Assembly (NCBI GenBank): GCA_964648485.1
Contig: CAZYOF010000007.1
Coordinates: 62,001 to 126,000 of the forward strand
Source: DAIOEK01 sp964648485
GTDB lineage: Bacteria > Chloroflexota > Anaerolineae > Anaerolineales > Anaerolineaceae
Reading direction: 5' to 3'
DNA: 64,000 nucleotides
The translations under genes were made by a program, and so were the position numbers. The notes under the pieces were generated by a model. The model saw nothing but the letters and a program-made list of their open reading frames with translations, was not told where the DNA came from and did no database searches. Each line of letters starts with the position of its first letter. Positions within the stretch are counted from its first letter, which is position 1. Positions 43,249 through 52,575 of this stretch are shown in pieces.

Positions 43249-44723
43249 CAGAACTACACGAACTCAGTCTGACTGAATCTGCTCGTTTGTTGCGAACTGG
43301 TGAGATCTCCAGCCGGGAGCTGACCAGAGCCTGCCTGGATCAAATTGATTCGTATAACGATGCACTCCACGCTTACTTAACCTTGACCCCCGAAGAAGCC
43401 CTTTTCCGTGCCAACCGGGCAGATTTTCATTTTGCTCAATCCCGACAGGGATTACCTGCTGAAGTCACCCCGCTGACCGGTATTCCTATTGCCGTGAAAG
43501 ATGTTCTCTCCCTGTCTGGAGTAAGGTGTACCTGCGGCTCAAAAATTCTCGAGAATTATATTCCACCCTACACCGCCACCGTCGTAGATAAACTCATTGA
43601 AGAAGGCGTGGTGATTCTGGGAAAAACCAATACAGATGAATTTGCCATGGGGTCTTCAACCGAAAACTCCGCATATGGAGTTACCCGGAATCCCTGGAAA
43701 ACAGATACAGTTCCCGGCGGGTCGAGCGGTGGATCGGCTGCTGCTGTAGCAGCGGGAATGGCAATTGCCGCCCTGGGAACCGATACAGGGGGCAGTGTCC
43801 GCCAACCGGCATCCTTTTGCGGTTTGACCGGATTAAAGCCTACTTATGGAAGGGTTTCCAGGTATGGATTAATTGCATATGGATCATCACTGGACAGTGT
43901 AGGCTGCCTGACACATTCCGCTGCTGATGCCGCATTACTGTTCGGCGTAATGGCTGGCAGAGATGAGAAGGATTCCACCTCTGTGGATTTGCCTGTCCCT
44001 GAGATTACATTGTTAGATGAACCCGACCTTAAAGGTTATCGGATTGGAGTGCCGGAGGAATACTTCATTGAAGGCATCCAGCAGGAAGTAGAAAACGCTG
44101 TGCGGAATGCAATCCAAAAATTTGCAGAATTGGGTGCAGAGATTGTCCCTGTCAGCCTGCCTCACACCCGTTATGCCCTGCCGGTTTATTACCTTATCGC
44201 TCCGGCAGAAGCCTCGGCCAACCTTGCTCGTTATGATAGTGTCCGCTTTGGGCATCATCATCCAATGGACTCATACATGGAACAATTTAAAGTGAGTCGG
44301 GGAGAAGGATTCGGATCTGAAGTCAAACGCCGTATTATGCTCGGTACGTATGCGCTTTCAGCAGGTTATTATGATGCTTACTATGGGCAGGCGCAGAAAG
44401 TTCGCACTTTGATCAAGCGTGATTTTGAAAAAGTTTTTAAAAAGGTTGATGCCATCGCCGCTCCAGTGGCACCTACAACAGCATTTAAAATCGGGGGGCA
44501 TGGAGATGATCCCCTCTCCATGTATTTAGAAGATGTGTTTACACTACCAGCCAACCTGGCAAGTATTCCCGGTCTTGCTTTTCCAGTGGGTTTTGATCAT
44601 CAGAATCTGCCTGTGGGGATGCAACTGATGGGCAGACCATATCAGGAAGCAGTCCTGCTGCAAATGGCACACAGTTACCAGCAGGTTACAGAATTTCACT
44701 TGCGCAGACCAAGGATGGTCTGA
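43245..44723 (+). CDS. gatA: Asp/Glu-tRNA amidotransferase subunit A
   Basis: The glutaminase subunit (492 aa) of the amidase-signature family. The catalytic Lys in IAVKDVLS, the cis-Ser and nucleophile Ser in the amidase signature PGGSSGGSAAAVAAG and GTDTGGSVRQPA are all present. Coupled to gatC by ATGA. The presence of GatCAB suggests the organism forms Gln-tRNA by transamidation. Confidence 0.97.
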   Translation: MTELHELSLTESARLLRTGEISSRELTRACLDQIDSYNDALHAYLTLTPEEALFRANRADFHFAQSRQGLPAEVTPLTGIPIAVKDVLSLSGVRCTCGSKILENYIPPYTATVVDKLIEEGVVILGKTNTDEFAMGSSTENSAYGVTRNPWKTDTVPGGSSGGSAAAVAAGMAIAALGTDTGGSVRQPASFCGLTGLKPTYGRVSRYGLIAYGSSLDSVGCLTHSAADAALLFGVMAGRDEKDSTSVDLPVPEITLLDEPDLKGYRIGVPEEYFIEGIQQEVENAVRNAIQKFAELGAEIVPVSLPHTRYALPVYYLIAPAEASANLARYDSVRFGHHHPMDSYMEQFKVSRGEGFGSEVKRRIMLGTYALSAGYYDAYYGQAQKVRTLIKRDFEKVFKKVDAIAAPVAPTTAFKIGGHGDDPLSMYLEDVFTLPANLASIPGLAFPVGFDHQNLPVGMQLMGRPYQEAVLLQMAHSYQQVTEFHLRRPRMV

Positions 44724-44751
44724 TTGTTCCCACCACTTTTCAGGAGAAGAT

Positions 44752-46473
44752 ATGTCAACCCAATTACCCAAATCAACAGCAGAATTAATGAAGATGAGCT
44801 GGTCAGAAATTGAAGCTCTCTACCAGGAACTGGATAAACAGGAAATCAACAAAGCAAACGTGGATGGCTGGTTGGCATCCTGGTCAAAGGTAGCAGAAAT
44901 TGTAGATGAACAGTACAACCGGCTCCTGGTAGCCACATCCGTCAATACTGCAGATGCCGACGCAGATGCAAAATTGAACACTTTCCTGGATGAGATTTTT
45001 CCCAAGGCGCAGATATTTGAACAAAAACTGAAAGAAAAATTGCTTGAGAGCCGCCTGGATCCTTTTGGTTTTGATATTCCTCTACGTAACATGGTCGCCG
45101 AAACTAAATTGTTCCGCGAAGAAAACCTGCCGCTGCTGACAGAAGAACAAAAATTAAACACAGAATTCGATAAAATTCTCGGAGCCCAGACTGCCGATTG
45201 GGAAGGTGAAGAAAAAACAGTCTATGGTCTGGATATTTACCGCCAGAGTAAAGACCGTGCCGTCCGCGAAAAAGCATGGACCAAGATCATGGAACGCTAT
45301 TACCAGGACCGCGATGCCATCAATGCTCTCTGGGTAAAATACATGGAAATCCGCCAGAAAATCACAAAAAATGCTTTTAAAGAAGATTACCGGGCATATA
45401 TCTGGCAAAAATATTACCGTTTTGATTACACACCTAAAGATTGCATGGAATTCCATCGAGCCATTGAAGATGAAGTTGTGCCGGCGGTGACGAAACTGCT
45501 AAAGAATCACCAGGATAAGCTGGGCGTAGAAGTCCTGCGCCCCTGGGATATTGATCTCAAAATATATGTAGATCCTCTCGGTCGCGATCCGCTCAAGCCG
45601 TTTGTGACTGCAGAAGAACAAATACAAAAAACCCAGAACATCTTTACCAACGTTGATCCGGTACTGGGCGCATATTTCCAGCAGATGGTAAACGAAAAAT
45701 TAGTGGATATCCCGAATCGTAAAAATAAAGCTCCGGGTGCATTCTGTACAGGTTACAACTACATTCGCAAACCTTTTGTGTTCTGCAATTCTGTGGGAAC
45801 GCAGAATGATGTCTCGACACTCTTGCATGAAAGTGGTCATGCTTTCCATGTGTTCGAATCTGCGCATCTGCCTTACCTGCCGCAATTAAATGTCACCATG
45901 GAATTTGCCGAAGTGGCATCGATGGGGATGGAGCTACTGGCTTCGCCCTATATTGGACAGGAATATGGAGGGTTTTACACCAAACAAGAAGCAGCCCGCG
46001 CCATGAGCGAACACCTAATTACAGCATTAATGTTCTGGCCGTATATGTCTGTGGTGGACCTATTCCAACATTGGGTATATGAAAATCCAAAACTGGCTGT
46101 GAATCCTGATAATTGTGATGCTCAATGGAGCAAATTATGGGATCGCTTCATGCCTGATCAGGATTGGACAGGCTTTGAAAACTTCAAGAAAACCGGTTGG
46201 CACCGAAAACCGCATATTCACCAGGCACCTTTCTATTATATTGAATATGGGCTGGCGCAGCTGGGCGCAGTACAGGTTTGGGCGAATGCTCTCAAGAATC
46301 AGCATAAAGCGGTAACAGAATACCGCCGCGCACTCGCGCTGGGCGCTACAGTTCCCCTGCCTGTTTTATACCGGACTGCCGGTGCAAAGCTGGCGTTCGA
46401 TGCCACCACCTTGCGCACGCATGTTGATTTAATGCTGTCAGAAATTGAGCGGCTGGATGCCATTCAGGCATAA
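44752..46473 (+). CDS. M3-family oligoendopeptidase, second copy
   Basis: A 573-aa zinc peptidase with HESGH at 359-363 and the downstream Glu ligand in MEFAEVASMGMELL. It belongs to a different M3 branch from the pepF at 6361 (HESGH against HELGH; different N-lobe). Cytoplasmic, no signal peptide. CAGGAGAAG precedes the ATG. It follows gatA by 28 nt in the gat operon. Confidence 0.93.
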   Translation: MSTQLPKSTAELMKMSWSEIEALYQELDKQEINKANVDGWLASWSKVAEIVDEQYNRLLVATSVNTADADADAKLNTFLDEIFPKAQIFEQKLKEKLLESRLDPFGFDIPLRNMVAETKLFREENLPLLTEEQKLNTEFDKILGAQTADWEGEEKTVYGLDIYRQSKDRAVREKAWTKIMERYYQDRDAINALWVKYMEIRQKITKNAFKEDYRAYIWQKYYRFDYTPKDCMEFHRAIEDEVVPAVTKLLKNHQDKLGVEVLRPWDIDLKIYVDPLGRDPLKPFVTAEEQIQKTQNIFTNVDPVLGAYFQQMVNEKLVDIPNRKNKAPGAFCTGYNYIRKPFVFCNSVGTQNDVSTLLHESGHAFHVFESAHLPYLPQLNVTMEFAEVASMGMELLASPYIGQEYGGFYTKQEAARAMSEHLITALMFWPYMSVVDLFQHWVYENPKLAVNPDNCDAQWSKLWDRFMPDQDWTGFENFKKTGWHRKPHIHQAPFYYIEYGLAQLGAVQVWANALKNQHKAVTEYRRALALGATVPLPVLYRTAGAKLAFDATTLRTHVDLMLSEIERLDAIQA

Positions 46474-46484
46474 CTGGGGATGGG

Positions 46485-47042
46485 ATGAATCTGCTCTGGC
46501 AGATATTTGTTCTCTTTACCCGGGTTGCCCTCTTTAGCTGGGGAGGCGGTCCTGCCTCCCTGGCATTGATGCAACGCGAAGTAACTTCTGTTGGGTGGAT
46601 GACATCAGAAGAATTTGCCGATGCGGTGGCATTCGGAAACGCCCTGCCCGGACCAATTGCACCTCAAGTTTCCGCTTTTATCGGGTTCAAACTGGCAGGT
46701 ATCTGGGGTGCTGTTTCTGCGGTTGTAGGCACGGTGATTCCGACCACAATTTTGATGCTGGTTCTCATCTCATTATTTTATGGGATTAAGGACAGCAAGA
46801 TCATCAATGCCATGTTGAAGGCGGTCAGACCGGTGGTGGTTGGATTGCTGCTCTGGACAGCTTACGAGATGGCTGTGACTGTTTTCAGCCTGCGAAAGTT
46901 GAGTATTGCCCAGGCGCTGGTGCAGGGCTGGGATAAGGCACTGATTGCCATTGTGGCATTTCTGCTCCTGGTATTCACAAAAATCAATCCGGTGTTTATC
47001 ATCATGGGAGCTGCCGTACTTGGATTTATGTTTTACCGGTAA
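46485..47042 (+). CDS. Chromate-transporter (CHR) family protein, single-domain
   Basis: A 185-aa protein with one CHR domain: FSWGGGPASLALMQREV, GW-TSEEFADAVAFGNALPGPIAPQ and about five TM helices. Short CHR proteins usually occur as adjacent pairs that pack in opposite topologies; only one is present here, so it may form a homodimer, or its partner may be elsewhere. Chromate may not be the natural substrate. Confidence 0.85.
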   Translation: MNLLWQIFVLFTRVALFSWGGGPASLALMQREVTSVGWMTSEEFADAVAFGNALPGPIAPQVSAFIGFKLAGIWGAVSAVVGTVIPTTILMLVLISLFYGIKDSKIINAMLKAVRPVVVGLLLWTAYEMAVTVFSLRKLSIAQALVQGWDKALIAIVAFLLLVFTKINPVFIIMGAAVLGFMFYR

Positions 47043-47069
47043 TTTGCATCAGCGGAAAAAGGAGCAATT

Positions 47070-48089
47070 ATGAGCGACGAAACCTTGAAAATTGCTATCC
47101 CTATGGCGGGTCTGGGTTCCCGGATGCGCCCGCACACCTGGTCCAAACCCAAGCCGCTCATCCAGATGGCCGGGAAAACTGCCCTAGAGCACCTTTTGGA
47201 TAGTTTTAATACGCTCCCAGATCCCGCAAATGTAGAGCTGATTTTCATTATTGGTTATCTGGGTGACCAGGTGCGGGATTTTATGGCCCAGAGATATCCT
47301 CAGGTAAAAGCCCATTATGTGGTACAGGAGCAGATGCTTGGTCAGTCTCAAGCTCTCTGGCTGGCAAGGGAATACCTGCAAGGGCCGATGATCATGGTAT
47401 TCTCTGATACCCTGGCTGAAACAGATTTCTCCATTCTGGCAAAAACCGATCTGGATGGAATTGCGTGGGTAAAGCGTGTACCAGATCCGCGCCGGTTTGG
47501 TGTGGCGGAAGTGGATGGGGATGGTTATGTGGTGCGATATGTAGAAAAACCCACCGAGATAGATAATAACCGCGTGGTAATTGGTTTGTATTATTACCAG
47601 GAAGCGGAAAAAATCATGTCGGCGATTGAAACACAAATCCAATCAGGAAAGACATTCAAGGGTGAATACTTCCTCACCGAAGCCATGAATATCTACCTCG
47701 AAAGAGGCGCAAAGATGCAGACCCGTGAGGTGGAAGTCTGGTTGGATGCTGGTACCCCTGAAGCAGTATTGGATACGAACCGTTACATGCTTGATCATGG
47801 CAGAGATAATAAACCGGTTTTTCATGCTGGCTCTGGTAATGTGATCCACGCACCCGTTTTTATTCATCCCGATGCGAATATCACCGGCTCAGAGATAGGA
47901 CCATATGTTTCCATCCCCTCAGGTTGTACTGTCGAAAACAGCACTCTTAAAGATGTAATCCTTGACGAAGGAAGTGTTGTGCAAAAGTCTAACCTCGAGA
48001 ATTCTCTATTGGGTAGAAACTCGAGAGTGGAAGGTTTCTCCGGCAACCTGGATATTGGTGATACCTGTTCGGTGAAATGCAAGCCGTAA
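47070..48089 (+). CDS. Sugar-1-phosphate nucleotidylyltransferase with beta-helix domain
   Basis: A 339-aa NTP-transferase: PMAGLGSRMRPHTWSKPKPL (10-29), a central catalytic region with VEKPTE and GEYFLTEAMNIYL, and a short C-terminal left-handed beta-helix (VFIHPDANITGSEIG). It resembles RmlA-long/GlmU-N-type enzymes making UDP- or dTDP-sugars; the sugar cannot be stated. AAAGGAG precedes the ATG. Confidence 0.88.
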   Translation: MSDETLKIAIPMAGLGSRMRPHTWSKPKPLIQMAGKTALEHLLDSFNTLPDPANVELIFIIGYLGDQVRDFMAQRYPQVKAHYVVQEQMLGQSQALWLAREYLQGPMIMVFSDTLAETDFSILAKTDLDGIAWVKRVPDPRRFGVAEVDGDGYVVRYVEKPTEIDNNRVVIGLYYYQEAEKIMSAIETQIQSGKTFKGEYFLTEAMNIYLERGAKMQTREVEVWLDAGTPEAVLDTNRYMLDHGRDNKPVFHAGSGNVIHAPVFIHPDANITGSEIGPYVSIPSGCTVENSTLKDVILDEGSVVQKSNLENSLLGRNSRVEGFSGNLDIGDTCSVKCKP

Positions 48090-48292
48090 AGGTTTTCTGT
48101 CATTCAGGGCATACTTATCCCCAGGAACCACGCAGTTTGATCTGGCAGGGGGTTCGATACCAAATATCCTGCATCGTTTCAGAATCTCGTACACCGCAAA
48201 TGAGAGTATTCGTAGTAAAAAGCAGCGAAGAGTTCACTTTTAAGTTATATTATCAGGAAGAAACTGATTCCTGGTTTGCTGAAGAGCAATAA
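48077..48292 (+). CDS. Small conserved-looking protein of unknown function
   Basis: 71 aa, beginning inside the end of the nucleotidyltransferase gene (13-nt overlap) with GGTGA 5 nt upstream. Residues such as SGHTYPQEPRSLIWQG, FVVKSSEEFTFKLYY and ETDSWFAE suggest one small beta-rich domain. The position in a tight operon and its own ribosome-binding site make it likely to be real. I cannot assign a family. Confidence 0.6.
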   Translation: MQAVKVFCHSGHTYPQEPRSLIWQGVRYQISCIVSESRTPQMRVFVVKSSEEFTFKLYYQEETDSWFAEEQ

Positions 48293-48316
48293 CTATCCAC
48301 CGCAAAGAGGAGTACC

Positions 48317-49480
48317 ATGCGCGAATCCTATATCTCCAACCGTGTCGCAACCCTGAAACCTTCCGGCATCCGAAAATTTTTTGATATCGCTGCCACTATG
48401 AAGGATGTGATTTCGCTGGGGATTGGGGAGCCTGATTTTATCACCCCAAAACCAATCATGGATGCCGGTATCGAATCGATATTACACGGTGATACGCACT
48501 ATACCTCCAATGCGGGGATTGTTGAATTACGCCAGGCACTTTCAGCCCATCTGGCTAAGCTCTATGGAGTGCAGTATGAGCCTGATACCGAGCTCCTCAT
48601 GACCGTGGGTGTCTCTGAAGCTTTGTATCTCGCTTTCACTGCCATCCTCGAACCCGGTGATGAAGTGATTATTCCAACTCCCTGTTTTGTTGCTTACCAG
48701 GCGGAGGTGGTTCTGGCAGGTGGAGTTCCGGTGGAAGTTGCCAGTAGGGTGGAAAACAAGTTCAGTCCAGATCCTGACGAAATCGAAGCCGCCATCACCC
48801 CGCGCACCAAAGCGATCTTGATTGGGTATCCTAACAATCCAACGGGTGCGGTTGCATCCATGGAAGCGCTGGTCCGTCTGGCTGAAATTGCAGAAAAGCA
48901 TGACATCGTCGTGATTTCTGATGAAATCTATGACCGCCTGGTTTACGGTGTGGAACATATCTGCTTCCCGGCATTGGAAGGAATGCGGAAGCGAACCATT
49001 CTGCTTGGTGGATTCTCAAAAGATTATGCCATGACCGGCTGGCGTATCGGATACGCTGCCGCACCGGCGGATTTCATTAAACCGATGACCCGTGTTCACC
49101 AATACACCATCATGTCGGCGCCGACCATGAGCCAGCGCGCTGCCCTGGAGGGACTGCTTCATGGTGAAGAGCATGTTCAGCAGATGCTGGCAGAGTATGA
49201 CCGCCGGCGAACATATTTGGTCTCTGCATTGAATCGGCTGGGATTAGAGACGGTCGAACCTAAAGGCGCCTTTTACGTGTTTCCACGCATTACCGTGAGC
49301 GGGCTGGATGACGAATCCTTCGCCCAGCGGTTATTACAGGAAGAGAAAGTTGCCATGGTGCCGGGGAACGCCTTTGGCGCCGGTGGAGATGGTTTTGTCC
49401 GCATTTCTTATGCTACAGCCTATGAAAAAATTGAAGAAGCCATGCACAGGCTGGAAAATTTCATGCGCCGGATGGGATGA
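48317..49480 (+). CDS. Class I/II pyridoxal-phosphate aminotransferase
   Basis: A 387-aa fold-type I transaminase of the AspC/PatA group. PLP Lys is in GGFSKDYAMTGWRIGY; other markers are GIGEPDF, SNAGIVELRQAL, NNPTGAV and SDEIYDRLVYG. The C-terminal Arg that binds the substrate carboxylate is in FVRISYA. The amino-acid specificity is not readable. AGAGGAG precedes the ATG. Cofactor PLP could come from the pdxST operon. Confidence 0.93.
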   Translation: MRESYISNRVATLKPSGIRKFFDIAATMKDVISLGIGEPDFITPKPIMDAGIESILHGDTHYTSNAGIVELRQALSAHLAKLYGVQYEPDTELLMTVGVSEALYLAFTAILEPGDEVIIPTPCFVAYQAEVVLAGGVPVEVASRVENKFSPDPDEIEAAITPRTKAILIGYPNNPTGAVASMEALVRLAEIAEKHDIVVISDEIYDRLVYGVEHICFPALEGMRKRTILLGGFSKDYAMTGWRIGYAAAPADFIKPMTRVHQYTIMSAPTMSQRAALEGLLHGEEHVQQMLAEYDRRRTYLVSALNRLGLETVEPKGAFYVFPRITVSGLDDESFAQRLLQEEKVAMVPGNAFGAGGDGFVRISYATAYEKIEEAMHRLENFMRRMG

Positions 49481-49489
49481 TTCTGATTT

Positions 49490-50965
49490 ATGCAGTGGGA
49501 ACCTGTTATCGGTCTGGAAGTTCACCTAGAACTGAAAACCGCATCCAAGATGTTTTGCAGCTGCCCGGTTGTGGATGTGATTACCGCGTCTCCCAACAGC
49601 GCTGTCTGCCCTGTATGCCTGGGTTTACCGGGTGCGCTGCCTGTTATTAATCATCAGGCGGTTGAATTGGCTATCATGGCAGCGCTCGTGTTGGATTGTC
49701 ACATAAATCCAACCAGCATCTTTGCCCGCAAGAATTACTTTTACCCCGATCTGCCCAAGGGCTATCAAATCTCTCAGTACGAATATCCGCTGGCTGAGAA
49801 TGGCGAGATGCTGATTCAGACTACCAATGGCGAAAAGCATATCCGGATCCGCCGGGCGCATCTGGAAGAAGATACCGGCAAATTAACCCATGTGAAGAGG
49901 GTAGAGGATCCCTGCAGCCTGGTTGATTTAAACCGCGCAGGTGTTCCTCTACTTGAGATAGTTACCGAGCCGGATATGCGTTCGGTCGAAGAAGCAAAAG
50001 CATATGCTACCTCCCTGCATTCTCTACTCCGTTATATCGGTGTAAGCTCATGCGATATGGAAAAAGGGGCGATTCGTTTTGAAGCGAATGTCTCCATCCG
50101 CCAGTTGGGTACGGTCGTGTTTAACACCCGAACCGAAATTAAAAACCTGAACAGCTTTAAAGCGATGGAAAAAGCAATTGAGTTTGAAATTCAGAGGCAG
50201 ATTGCGGTCGTGGAATCGGGTAGAGAAGTGACTCAGGAGACGGTGGGTTGGAACGACCTGACTGGAGAAACATTCTCACAGCGCGGTAAAGAAGAAGCCC
50301 ACGATTACCGCTACTTCCCAGAACCTGACCTGCCGCCCCTCGCGGTGGATACGGACTGGCTTAATCAAATTCAATCTCGAATGCCTGAACTTCCCCGTCA
50401 GAAACAGGATAGATTGCAGCGCCGATATGAGCTCAATGAATATGATGCCAGGTTACTGGTTTCTCAGCCTCAGCTGGCAGAATTTTTTGAAGAAGTACTG
50501 AAAGTTGATCCTGCTCTTCCGGCGAAGTCGGTGGTGAATTGGATCACGGGTCACATACTGGCATGGATGAATGCCAGAGAAAGTGGCGCTGTTCAAATAC
50601 CGCTTACGCCGGCACAGTTATCCGGTTTGGTGAGTGTCACCAATGCGGGCAAGATTAACCTCAATACAGCCAAAACAGTTCTGGATGAGATGCTGGAATC
50701 TGGTAAGTCCGCCGAAGAAATCATCCAAGAAAAGGGTTTGACCCAGATCGATGACCGATCGATACTGCTGCAGATCATTCGAGCTACCCTTGCAGAATAT
50801 CCGCAAGAGCTTGCCAGTTATCTTGCCGGCAAAGAGACACTCTCCAATTGGTTTTTTGGTCAGGTGATGCGAAAAACCAGAGGTCAAGCTGCGCCTCCTG
50901 TCGTTCAGGCAGTCCTCGATGAAGTATTACAGACCGTAAAGAAGGAAAACAAATCATCTGATTAA
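49490..50965 (+). CDS. gatB: Asp/Glu-tRNA amidotransferase subunit B
   Basis: The kinase/tRNA-binding subunit (491 aa) of GatCAB. The cradle domain EVHLELKT...KMFCSC, VCLGLPGALPV, KNYFYPDLPKGYQISQY and the DYRYFPEPDLPP segment are diagnostic, with a C-terminal YqeY-like helical tail. It is separated from gatCA by five genes of the same operon. A weak hairpin without a T run (50977-50996) follows. Confidence 0.97.
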   Translation: MQWEPVIGLEVHLELKTASKMFCSCPVVDVITASPNSAVCPVCLGLPGALPVINHQAVELAIMAALVLDCHINPTSIFARKNYFYPDLPKGYQISQYEYPLAENGEMLIQTTNGEKHIRIRRAHLEEDTGKLTHVKRVEDPCSLVDLNRAGVPLLEIVTEPDMRSVEEAKAYATSLHSLLRYIGVSSCDMEKGAIRFEANVSIRQLGTVVFNTRTEIKNLNSFKAMEKAIEFEIQRQIAVVESGREVTQETVGWNDLTGETFSQRGKEEAHDYRYFPEPDLPPLAVDTDWLNQIQSRMPELPRQKQDRLQRRYELNEYDARLLVSQPQLAEFFEEVLKVDPALPAKSVVNWITGHILAWMNARESGAVQIPLTPAQLSGLVSVTNAGKINLNTAKTVLDEMLESGKSAEEIIQEKGLTQIDDRSILLQIIRATLAEYPQELASYLAGKETLSNWFFGQVMRKTRGQAAPPVVQAVLDEVLQTVKKENKSSD

Positions 50966-51013
50966 TGAGATGAAATAGGAGGGTAATCACCCTCCTTGCT
51001 GCCGTTAATCATA

Positions 51014-51042
51014 TTGACTCGCTATCGTTCTTCCTGTATCCT
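51014..51042 (+). promoter_or_regulatory. Promoter of the glutamate dehydrogenase gene
   Basis: TTGACT (51014-51019), 17-bp spacer, TATCCT (51037-51042). The predicted start site is about 51049, giving a leader of some 140 nt. Confidence 0.55.
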
Positions 51043-51050
51043 TAAAAAGT

Positions 51051-51150
51051 ATGATGGACAGGTGTCTAAAATGATCTATTTGCAGTTCATCCAGGCACGG
51101 AATTTGTTGGGAGTACCAGCGGGCATTCCTTGATTGCCCGCTATTATTTT
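51051..51150 (+). promoter_or_regulatory. Leader with two small ORFs and an attenuator-like hairpin before gdhA
   Basis: Two overlapping small ORFs: seven codons (51051-51074) and, coupled by ATGA, twenty codons (51071-51133; MIYLQFIQARNLLGVPAGIP). The second has AGGTG about 7 nt before its ATG. Its stop codon falls in the loop of a hairpin with stem AGCGGGCA / TGCCCGCT (51118-51125, 51135-51142), which is followed by a U-rich tail. This is the layout of a translation-coupled attenuator, though no run of control codons is visible. Confidence 0.45.
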
Positions 51151-51191
51151 AACTACCACCCATTCTATTTTCTATTTTGGAGGAGATACCC

Positions 51192-52478
51192 ATGGCAGTA
51201 ACAACCAATGCGTTTGAAATGGCGCAGCGTCAGTTTGATCATGTGGCTGGTTTGCTCAAACTGGATCCTCAGGTGAGCGAGATTCTCCGATGGCCTGCCC
51301 GAGAGTTCCACTTCCGTATTCCTGTAAGGATGGATGATGGAACGATTCGAGTGTTCAATGGATATCGTGTTCAGCATAATGATTCCCGCGGACCCAACAA
51401 GGGTGGTATTCGCTTCCATCCGTCTGAGACTGTAGATACAGTCCGCGCGCTGGCAATGTGGATGACCTGGAAATGCGCAGTGGCAGATATTCCCCTGGGT
51501 GGTGGCAAAGGTGGCGTGATTGTGGATCCGGCAACCCTTTCTCTGGGCGAAAAAGAAAGGCTTGTTCGTGGATATATCGATATCATGTGGCGTAACATCG
51601 GTCCACGCCAGGATGTCCCGGCTCCGGATGTTGGTACTACTCCACAGATGATGGGCTGGATGATGGATGAATATTCCAAGCTGGTTGGGCAATACACCCC
51701 GGGTGTCATCACCGGTAAACCGGTGGGTGGCGGCGGTTCCCTGGGAAGAACAGAAGCAACCGGGTATGGTGTCATATATACCGTCCGTGAGGCGATGAAA
51801 TTCCTCAATATGGATTCATCCAAATGTGTAGCGGCCATACAGGGCTTCGGTAATGTATCTCAGTACGCTGCGATTGGTTTTGTTGAAATGCTCAAGGGGA
51901 AAGTGGCTTGCGTATCCTACTGGGATCGTGAAGACCGAACATCCTATACCGTCAGCCATAAAGATGGCATTGATCCACGTTTCTTGATGACAATCACCGA
52001 TCAGTATGGTTCCATCGATAAAAACAAAGCCCGCGATGCCGGTTATGTCATTGAAGACGGCAATGCATGGATCAGCAAGGAAGCCGATGTACTCATTCCG
52101 GCAGCTCTTGAGGGACAAATCAACGCAGACAGCGTTCAAAAAGTCAGCAAGGCAGTCAAAATTGTTGCAGAAGGCGCAAATGGTCCCACCACACCTGAGG
52201 CTGACGAAGTATTAAAGAGCCGTGGTGTTTATATGGTTCCTGATTTCCTCTGTAACGCAGGCGGCGTCACTTGTTCTTACTTTGAAGGTGTTCAAAATGA
52301 CATGAATTTCTACTGGACCCACCAGGAAGTTCTTGAAAAACTGGATACCAAGATGACCCAGGCGTATGAAGGCGTTCGGGATATGGCTTTGAAGGAAAAA
52401 GTTTACATGCGCGATGCCGCTTACATGGTGGCTATCGCCCGGGTAGTCAAAGCCATGGAGCTGCGCGGCTGGATCTAA
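51192..52478 (+). CDS. gdhA: Glutamate dehydrogenase
   Basis: A 428-aa hexameric enzyme linking glutamate to 2-oxoglutarate and ammonia. The substrate Lys is in GPNKGGIRFHP and MTWKCAVADIPLGGGKGG, with the catalytic Asp in DVPAPDVGT; the Rossmann motif is GFGNVSQYA. Length and motifs fit the NAD-type GudB/RocG clade. AGGAGAT 6 nt before ATG 51192 fixes the start over an ATG five codons earlier. The 5' leader holds an attenuator-like hairpin. Confidence 0.96.
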   Translation: MAVTTNAFEMAQRQFDHVAGLLKLDPQVSEILRWPAREFHFRIPVRMDDGTIRVFNGYRVQHNDSRGPNKGGIRFHPSETVDTVRALAMWMTWKCAVADIPLGGGKGGVIVDPATLSLGEKERLVRGYIDIMWRNIGPRQDVPAPDVGTTPQMMGWMMDEYSKLVGQYTPGVITGKPVGGGGSLGRTEATGYGVIYTVREAMKFLNMDSSKCVAAIQGFGNVSQYAAIGFVEMLKGKVACVSYWDREDRTSYTVSHKDGIDPRFLMTITDQYGSIDKNKARDAGYVIEDGNAWISKEADVLIPAALEGQINADSVQKVSKAVKIVAEGANGPTTPEADEVLKSRGVYMVPDFLCNAGGVTCSYFEGVQNDMNFYWTHQEVLEKLDTKMTQAYEGVRDMALKEKVYMRDAAYMVAIARVVKAMELRGWI

Positions 52479-52514
52479 ACCAGATATTACCGGTTCACTT
52501 ACCTCCTTCCGTGA

Positions 52515-52543
52515 AAGATCCCGGCTGTTACAGCCGGGATCTT
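52515..52543 (+). terminator. Hairpin terminator after gdhA
   Basis: A 13-bp perfect stem AAGATCCCGGCTG / CAGCCGGGATCTT with a 3-nt loop, but only a short T run. Confidence 0.7.
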
Positions 52544-52575
52544 CGCATATTATGATACTAAAATAAAAGAATCTA

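Noticed and set aside
50977..50996. Hairpin after gatB as a terminator
   Set aside because: A 7-bp stem is present but no T run follows on the plus strand; not strong enough to list as a separate feature.
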